A DNA stretch of 64,000 nt. Origin: CBDANZ01 sp965197865 (GTDB lineage: Bacteria; Acidobacteriota; Vicinamibacteria; Vicinamibacterales; CAVVIG01). Location: the NCBI GenBank assembly GCA_965197865.1, contig CBDANZ010000005.1, forward strand, positions 62,001 through 126,000. The letters run 5' to 3'. A program made the translations under genes and the position numbers. Each line of letters begins with the position of its first letter. The stretch's first letter is position 1. This document shows positions 58,677 through 64,000 of this stretch, piece after piece. The notes beneath the pieces are model-generated. The model had not been told where the DNA came from. It worked only from the letters and a program-made list of their open reading frames with translations, and ran no database searches.

Positions 58677-60106
58677 ATATGTATGGCCGTCCCATGCACG
58701 GCGTGCGCCGCCTCTCCAACTGCTTCCGCCATCGTCGGATGCGCGTGGATGGTCCGGATGAGATCTTCGACCGTCGATTCGAGGCGCAGCGCCAGCGTCG
58801 CTGCGGCGACGAGCTCTGTCGAGCGCGGACCGATCATGTGAATGCCAAGCACCTTATCGTATTTCCTGTCGGCGACGATCTTGACGAACCCATCGGTCTC
58901 GCTCGCGATCTTGGCACGGCCGAGGGCCGCGAAGGGAAACCTGCCCACGCGCACGTCGAACCCGCGTTGGCGGGCCTCTTGCTCGGTCAGGCCGACGCTG
59001 CCGATTTCGGGATCGCAATAGGTGCAGTTCGGGACGTGATCGTAGTTGAGCGGCCCCACCTCCTGACCGACAACGCGCTCGGCCGCAACGATTCCTTCGG
59101 CCGACGAGACGTGCGCGAGCTGAGGATGCGGGCTGGCGCCGAGCGTGACCACGTCGCCGATCGCCGAAATGCCGCGGACGTTCGTGCGGTACTGCGCATC
59201 CACCTTGATGAATCCCTTTTCCAGCTCCAGACCGACGCGGTCCGTCTCGAGCCCGGCGGTGACGCCGTCGCGGCCAGCGGCGACGAGCAGGCACTCAGCC
59301 CTGATTTTCTTCGCCGTACCGTCCGACAGCCGAGTCTCGATGTCGACACCGTCGCCCGTAACCTTTGTGCTCGAGATCGTTGCGCCGGTGTGAGAGCTGA
59401 TCCCCTGCTTCCGGAACGATTTCTCCAGCTCCAGGGAAATCGCTTCGTCTTCGAGCGGAACGAGTCGCAGCAGCAGCTCGAGAATCGTCACCTCGCTGCC
59501 GAAGCGCCGGAAGATCGACGCGAATTCGACACCGACGGCTCCACTCCCGAGAATGGCGATCGATTTCGGAACTTCCCGGAGCCCGATCGCCTCGTCGCTC
59601 GTGATGATTCGTTTGCGGTCGATTTCGATGCCGGGAACGCTTCGCGGGCCCGATCCGGTCGCTACGATGATTTCCTTGCGCGCGGCTAGCGTCTGCGTTT
59701 CACCCTCGAACACGTCGACGACGACCGGGCCGACACCGCCGCGCTGGCCGGCGAGGCGAGCCGTTCCCTTGATCCAGTCGATCTTGTTTTTCTTGAACAG
59801 GAACTCGACGCCCCTCGTCAGCCCCGATACGATCCTGTCCTTGCGCGCCTGCACCTGGAACATGTTGATGGCGGCAGTCGCATCGCCGACGCCCACGCCC
59901 CACTCCACGGCGTTCTGGACGATCTTCAACGCGTGCGCGTGCTCGAGCAGCGTCTTAGTCGGAATGCATCCCCAGATCAGGCACGTGCCGCCTAGCGCCT
60001 TCTGCTTCTCGACGACGCCGACCTTCAGCCCGAGCTGTGCAGCCCGAATGGCTGAAACGTAGCCTCCCGTTCCGGCGCCGACCACGACGACGTCGTACTC
60101 GTTCAT
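58673..60106 (-). CDS. lpdA: Dihydrolipoamide dehydrogenase (E3)
   Basis: 477 aa flavoprotein reoxidising dihydrolipoamide. FAD motif VVVGAGTGGYVSAIRA; redox pair in GGTCLIWGCIPTKT (C-x4-C, with Ile-Trp where most family members have Asn-Val/Arg); NAD motif ILGSGAVGVEFA; catalytic His-Glu in HAHPTMAEAVGE. The stop TAG is the TAG of a GTAG palindrome. Serves the E2 downstream. The stop of a small membrane-protein gene overlaps its start (ATGA). Confidence 0.96.
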   Translation of the reverse strand: MNEYDVVVVGAGTGGYVSAIRAAQLGLKVGVVEKQKALGGTCLIWGCIPTKTLLEHAHALKIVQNAVEWGVGVGDATAAINMFQVQARKDRIVSGLTRGVEFLFKKNKIDWIKGTARLAGQRGGVGPVVVDVFEGETQTLAARKEIIVATGSGPRSVPGIEIDRKRIITSDEAIGLREVPKSIAILGSGAVGVEFASIFRRFGSEVTILELLLRLVPLEDEAISLELEKSFRKQGISSHTGATISSTKVTGDGVDIETRLSDGTAKKIRAECLLVAAGRDGVTAGLETDRVGLELEKGFIKVDAQYRTNVRGISAIGDVVTLGASPHPQLAHVSSAEGIVAAERVVGQEVGPLNYDHVPNCTYCDPEIGSVGLTEQEARQRGFDVRVGRFPFAALGRAKIASETDGFVKIVADRKYDKVLGIHMIGPRSTELVAAATLALRLESTVEDLIRTIHAHPTMAEAVGEAAHAVHGTAIHM

Positions 60107-60351
60107 CGCTTCAATGATGAGAGCGGAACAAAGCTGCCTTCGCGTCCGGAGGTCGGGAGCCGCTCGACCGCTCCGCCGGCTCGATCGGACCCTTCATCGA
60201 GGCGGGCGCGCAACTGACCGTACTCGTAGCGCAGCTCCCAGTAGGACTCGGCAAGCTGCTCGAGCCGCCTGGCGACGCGCCGCGCTCGCAGCAGCGCGGC
60301 CAGGGCGACAACAACCGATGCAGCGGTGAGAATGTACTGAAAGGTCAACAA
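60103..60351 (-). CDS. Small membrane-anchored hypothetical protein
   Basis: 82 aa. One N-terminal membrane helix (FQYILTAASVVVALAALL) and a short coiled-coil-like stretch (RRLEQLAESYWELRYEYGQL). Its stop overlaps the lpdA start (ATGA), which supports it being a translated, coupled gene. Function unknown. Confidence 0.65.
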   Translation of the reverse strand: MLTFQYILTAASVVVALAALLRARRVARRLEQLAESYWELRYEYGQLRARLDEGSDRAGGAVERLPTSGREGSFVPLSSLKR

Positions 60352-60373
60352 ACCTCGTACCTTATCGAACGGT

Positions 60374-61805
60374 TTGCAACAGTGTCAACCGCCTGCCACA
60401 ATACCGCCGTCGGCTCGCCAGAGCGATAAGCCAAAAACCGTCCTCATCGTCGACGTCGACGAAGGGATGCGGAATACGCTGACCGCGATCCTCAAGCGGG
60501 ACTACCGCGCATTGAGAGTCGCCAGCGGCGAAGCCGCGCTGTCCATCCTGAACAAGGAAGATGTGGACATCGTTCTCCTCGATGTGCGGCTGCCTGACAT
60601 CAGCGGCTTCGAGGTGCTGCGAATCGTCAAGGAGAACTACAGCCTGGTCGAAGCGATTATGATCTCGGTGATCACCGAAGTCGAGACTGCCGTTCACGCG
60701 ATGAAGCACGGCGCCTACCACTACATCACGAAAGATTTCGACTACGACCAGTTGCGCTCGCTCGTCCACAACGCCAGCGAGCGGCAGGACTTGAACCGCC
60801 AGGTTGATGATGCTGTCGGCGCACGTCGCCGATCAGGTCGAGCGCGAGATCGTCGTCTGTCAAAGTAAGGTCACGCGTGACATCGTGGATCTGGCGCATG
60901 AGATCGCGAAGCTCTCGGCGACGGTGTTGATTCTCGGCGAGAGTGGCACGGGCAAGGAGCTGCTCGCGCGCCTCATTCACCGTGAAGGGGGCGCCACCGA
61001 CGCTCCCTTCATTGCCGTCAATCTCGCGGCGATTCCGAGAGAACTGACTGAAAGCGCACTCTTCGGCCACGAGCGCGGCGCGTTCACTGGCGCGCACCGC
61101 CAGCAGCTCGGGAAGTTCGAACTCGCATCGAACGGTACGTTGTTCCTGGATGAAGTCGGCGATCTCCGAATGGACCTGCAGTCAAAGCTGCTCCGCGCCA
61201 TTCAGGAAGGCGAGATCGATCGTGTCGGGGCACCAAAGCAATCAAGACCGAGTTCCGGCTGATCGCCGCCACCAACATCGACTCGAGCAGGCCGTCAAAG
61301 AAGGGCGCTTCCGCGAGGACCTGTACTATCGCATCAACGTCATCCCGATCAAGTTGCCACCGCTGCGCGGGCGCGCGGACAACGTTCCCGATCTCGCCAA
61401 CTGCTTCCTCCACCGGTATAACACACGATTCAGAAAGCGGATTCAGGGCATCGCCGATCAGACGATGGCGATGTTGAAGAAGTAATGGTGGCCCGGCAAC
61501 ATCCGCGAGTTGGAAAACCTGATCGAGCGGCTCGTGGCGGTGAGCGACAAGGAGTACATCTCAGAAGAAGACCTGCCGCTCGAGTTCCACTTCGCGCAGT
61601 TTGAGCCGCGCGGGGCCAAGATCGACAACCTGTTCGAGGACGCCACCAACACCTTCGAGCGGAACTTCATCCTGAGAGCCCTCGAGAAGTGCGGCTGGAA
61701 CGTCACGGGGACCGCTAAGCACCTTGGGATCCCTTGAGTACGTTGAAATATAAGATGGATAAGCTCGATGTCCGGCAGCTCGCCAGGCGGCTTCGTGGGA
61801 CCTAG
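60374..61805 (+). pseudogene. Sigma-54-dependent response regulator (NtrC type), multiply broken
   Basis: Receiver domain (VLIVDVDEGMRN, phospho-Asp in IVLLDVRLPD) is followed by a frame change near 60830, then the AAA+ domain with Walker A GESGTGKE, intact GAFTGA and Walker B LFLDEVGDL. A frameshift near 61235, another near 61290, a TAA at 61483-61485 (LKK*WWPGNIRELENLIERL) and a shift after KHLGIP lead to the Fis-type helix (STLKYKMDKLDV) and TAG at 61803. All parts are present in order, so decay is recent but extensive. Confidence 0.92.
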
Positions 61806-61995
61806 CCAGAAAGTATGTAGGAACCTTCCCGATTCGGCCAAGCCCTTGACCGATCGACCTAATTCCTTGACCTCCAAGAAGTAATCGCCTTCGACGGGCA
61901 CGGGCACGCCGTGCCACGGGCAGCCACTTACCCACGCGCGGCGCGCCGCCTCAGTACACGCGCAGGCGTCGAACGGTCGAACCTGGCAATTTCCC

Positions 61996-62717
61996 ATGGA
62001 AAACCCGCGAGTGTCTTCACTCGTAGCGCCCGTTGAACACGCGTTGCAGTCCACGCTCCCCACGGCGTCGGTGTCTCCTCAGGCTGGAATTCTGCAAGCG
62101 GTAGACATCCTGACGTTAGATGAGTTGATTGGCTTTGGCCGCGATGATCGCCCGCAGCCACGGCTGGCCGAGAAATGGTCGGCCGATGCGGAAGCGCCAA
62201 CGTGGCGCCTCTGGCTACGGCCCGGCGTCACGTTCCACGATGGGCGGCGCGTCACAGCCTCTGTAGTACGAGACATCCTCGCCCGCGATTTGCCTACCCG
62301 ACTCGGACAGGCGTTCGACCACGTGGAACGAGCCAGAGCAGTCGGGGAATACGAAATCGAGTTTTCACTGAGGCGGCCGTCTGCTTTTCTGTTGGAAGGC
62401 CTGCAGATCCTAGTTCAAGCTTCTGGTCGACCAGTGGTTGGAACCGGGCTTTCTAGGCGACGCGCCAAGGGAAGGCGAAAAGGTCGAGGTGCTGGCGAAT
62501 AAGGCTATTACGGGGGCAGGCCCGACATCGACCGTGTGATCTTTGAACCGTATGCATCTGTTCGTGCGGCATGGACAGATATGCTCCGCGGACAGGTCGA
62601 CATGGTGTACGAGATCGGCGTTGACGCGCTGGACATGCTGGAGCCTTCCAGTAATTCAAATGTCTTCACGTTCCAGCGTCCGTACGCGTACGTCGTCATT
62701 CTCAACATCCGAAATAG
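61996..62717 (+). pseudogene. Peptide ABC transporter substrate-binding protein (SBP_bac_5), truncated and frameshifted
   Basis: Starts weakly, then reads AVDILTLDELIGFGRDD, WRLWLRPGVTFHDGRRVTAS and LRRPSAFLLEGLQILVQA, as in family 5 solute-binding proteins. A single missing base near 62505 shifts the frame before YYGGRPDIDRVIFEPYASV and AYVVILNIRN. It then ends abruptly where the family has 200 or more further residues. Confidence 0.85.
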
Positions 62718-62737
62718 GCATGGGAGGAGACGAGAAC

Positions 62738-62977
62738 ATGTCACGGACACTCTTGAAGGCAGAAGCGGTTGCCGTGGAGGATCAGATCTACCCGGTGAGG
62801 TACTTCGAGCAGCGGAACGAGCGGCCCCTTTGCCGCTACAGCGCCGAGATCCTGCTCGGCCCCGGTGATTGCATCATCTTGGACGATGAGTCGGTGACCA
62901 GGCTCAAGGCGCGTGCCGCACCGCTCGTGCCGGCGACACTCTACAGCCGCCTGCTCACGCGAGCGGCGGCAGCCTGA
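62738..62977 (+). CDS. Small hypothetical protein with strong ribosome binding site
   Basis: 79 aa from the ATG at 62738, with GGAGGAG at 62723-62729 (8-nt spacing), one of the best Shine-Dalgarno sites in the window. Sequence: KAEAVAVEDQIYPVRYFEQR, then YSAEILLGPGDCIILDDESV and a basic tail. It looks like a small beta-rich soluble protein; family not recognised. It lies directly after a dead peptide-binding gene, so the good site suggests it is the functional unit here. Confidence 0.6.
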   Translation: MSRTLLKAEAVAVEDQIYPVRYFEQRNERPLCRYSAEILLGPGDCIILDDESVTRLKARAAPLVPATLYSRLLTRAAAA

Positions 62978-62992
62978 ACCGAGCGAAAGTCA

Positions 62993-63028
62993 GCGCGGCG
63001 GCCACGCAGTCCGCTGCCGCCGCGCTAC
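62993..63028 (-). repeat. GTAG-type palindrome, 10-bp stem
   Basis: GCGCGGCGGC (62993-63002) pairs perfectly with GCCGCCGCGC (63016-63025), followed by TAC. It lies 15 nt after the small gene's stop and could act as a terminator. Confidence 0.65.
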
Positions 63029-63093
63029 TGTCAGCCTGTGTGTCCGGAAGACGTCCACTGAGGGGAGCGAGTGAGTCATCCGGGCGGCCACGG

Positions 63094-63116
63094 GCAGGTC
63101 CAAAGACCCGCGCTAC
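63094..63116 (-). repeat. GTAG-type palindrome containing the HU stop codon
   Basis: GCAGGTC (63094-63100), CAAA, GACCCGC (63105-63111), then GCTAC-type end. The HU gene (minus) stops with the TAG of GTAG at 63115-63113, so the element begins at the stop codon. Confidence 0.75.
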
Positions 63117-63412
63117 TTCCGTGGCAGTACCGCGTCTTTGAGCTGCTTGACGATCCGGGCCTTGACGACCGTCTTTGCCGGAATCTTGATCGCTTCGCCG
63201 GTCGCGGGGTTTCGGCCCATCCGGGCTTTCCGCTTCTGAACGACCAGCTTCACCATCCCGGGGAGCACGAACTCACCCGCGCGTTTGAGTTCTTTCTCCG
63301 CCATCATCGTCAGCTCGTCGAAGTAATCGCGGGCCTGCGTCCGCTTGACCTCGAAGCGCTCGGCGAAGTGCGAAAAGAGCTCTGATTTACCCATCCTGCG
63401 GGCGTCAGCCAT
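63113..63412 (-). CDS. HU-family DNA-binding protein
   Basis: 99 aa histone-like protein. The arm region GRNPATGEAIKIPAKTVVKA and the N-terminal helices (GKSELFSHFAERFEVKRTQA) match HU/IHF. Downstream on the minus strand lies a GTAG palindrome that supplies its TAG stop. Confidence 0.93.
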   Translation of the reverse strand: MADARRMGKSELFSHFAERFEVKRTQARDYFDELTMMAEKELKRAGEFVLPGMVKLVVQKRKARMGRNPATGEAIKIPAKTVVKARIVKQLKDAVLPRK

Positions 63413-63552
63413 CAGCGTTCCCCTCCCTTGACGCGCGTGATGTTTCCCGGCGATCTGGCGCGCGCAGCGGCGATCGCGGTTTTCCTGCGAAAAACGCCGT
63501 ATCCTAGCTCGCCCTTCTCACCACTGTCAAACCGCAGCGGGACAGCTGATGC

Positions 63553-63558
63553 TAGAAT
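63553..63558 (+). promoter_or_regulatory. -10 TAGAAT before queF
   Basis: TAGAAT ends 9 nt before the ATG at 63568. No Shine-Dalgarno is evident beyond a CGGG; leaderless configuration is likely. Confidence 0.5.
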
Positions 63559-63567
63559 TTTTTCGGG

Positions 63568-63918
63568 ATGTCAAACTCGACGCTCGAAACGTTTCCCAAC
63601 CCACGCCCGGAACGTGATTATGAGATCGCGATCACTTGTCCGGAGTTCACCTCGCTGTGCCCGAAGACCGGGCTTCCCGATTTCGGCAAGATCCGTATCA
63701 CCTACGTGCCCGACGCGCGCTGCGTCGAGCTGAAATCGCTCAAGTACTACATGATCGAATTCCGGAACCGCGGGATTTTCTACGAGCAGGTCACCAACCA
63801 GATTCTCGACGACCTCGTGGCTGCCATTCAGCCGCGGCACATGACAATCGTGGGCGATTTCTCGGTCCGCGGCGGGACAACAACCGTCGTCACCGCTAGG
63901 TACGATAGACAGCAATGA
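63568..63918 (+). CDS. queF: NADPH-dependent preQ0 reductase QueF (type I)
   Basis: 116 aa enzyme of queuosine biosynthesis reducing 7-cyano-7-deazaguanine to preQ1. The catalytic Cys is in SLCPKTGLPDFG, and the QueF motif ELKSLKYYMIEFRNRG is intact. Length fits the short, YkvM-like class. Its stop overlaps the next ATG (ATGA). Confidence 0.96.
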   Translation: MSNSTLETFPNPRPERDYEIAITCPEFTSLCPKTGLPDFGKIRITYVPDARCVELKSLKYYMIEFRNRGIFYEQVTNQILDDLVAAIQPRHMTIVGDFSVRGGTTTVVTARYDRQQ

Positions 63919-64000
63919 CGGATTCTATTCGCATTCCGATCGTGTCCGAGATCGACCTTCACACGTTTTCGGCGCGCGACGTCTTGTCAGTCGTTGAAGA
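63915..64000 (+). CDS. Start of an Smr-domain-like protein (truncated by window edge)
   Basis: 28 codons visible. The phrase SEIDLHTFSARDVLSVVEE matches the beginning of an Smr (small MutS-related) domain, where LDLHG and a following helix are typical. It is translationally coupled to queF (ATGA). Too short for a firm call. Confidence 0.5.
   Translation, partial: MTDSIRIPIVSEIDLHTFSARDVLSVVE

Noticed and set aside
61850..62063. Minus-strand frame with Cys/His-rich text (SGCPWHGVPVPVEGDYF) between the two dead genes
   Set aside because: Reads slightly protein-like but shows no family, lies antisense to broken genes, and has no clear start; left as unexplained sequence (61806-61995 holds no supported gene).

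Overview
This window is high-GC bacterial chromosome, most likely from an Acidobacteriota (Vicinamibacteria-like) genome. That placement is an inference from gene content: a PASTA-tailed FtsI, a fused branched-chain 2-oxoacid dehydrogenase E1, a carboxypeptidase-regulatory-like TonB receptor remnant, a MacB/ADOP-type permease remnant, hpnCDE, and STN-domain and DUF1684 exported proteins. No rRNA, tRNA or CRISPR array was seen. 

Layout. 1-11.7 kb (minus strand) is a dcw cell-wall/division operon read from a strong promoter with a three-repeat MraZ box: mraZ-rsmH-ftsL-ftsI-murE-mraY-murD-ftsW-murG-murC. murF is missing from its usual place between murE and mraY. 11.9-17.9 kb (plus) carries ychF, a fused gene remnant, a sugar-nucleotide epimerase, an STN-domain exported protein, yqeY, murJ and a rhomboid protease. 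17.9-23.4 kb mixes decay (lemA, an M48 peptidase start, a beta-propeller-like remnant, an ABC permease with two internal stops) with intact cupin, BCKDH E1 and ABC ATPase genes. 23.45-30.3 kb is a fatty-acid beta-oxidation operon (TetR/FadR, FadN, hydrolase, FadA, FadE) with a textbook FadR-type operator. 30.3-41.8 kb holds assorted genes (DUF1684 lipoprotein, HAD phosphatase, decayed TonB receptor, SirB1-like protein, an Nth-like pseudogene hit by two tandem MITEs, M20 peptidase, glutaredoxin, double-domain ThyX, deformylase, Nudix, lipoprotein, FbaB). 41.9-46.2 kb has thiI and the squalene genes hpnC-hpnD-hpnE. 46.3-55 kb has PduO-type cobalamin adenosyltransferase, overlapping mutY/mutT, ygfZ, a secreted hydrolase, FHA, MBL, receiver-like and Ser/Thr kinase genes. 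55-60.3 kb has a malate-dehydrogenase-like gene lacking catalytic motifs, lipB, and E2 and E3 of an oxoacid dehydrogenase that probably work with the E1 at 19 kb. 60.4-62.7 kb holds two more dead genes (a sigma-54 response regulator and a peptide-binding protein). 62.7-64 kb has a small hypothetical gene, HU, queF and the start of an Smr-like gene.

Three themes cut across the window. (1) A dispersed family of GTAG-headed palindromes (REP-like) sits at 3' ends of genes and several times supplies the stop codon. (2) Many genes have a TANNNT -10 hexamer only 6-12 nt before the start codon, suggesting extensive leaderless transcription, with overlapping back-to-back -10 elements between divergent genes. 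(3) About eleven accessory genes are visibly decayed, while housekeeping genes beside them are intact.
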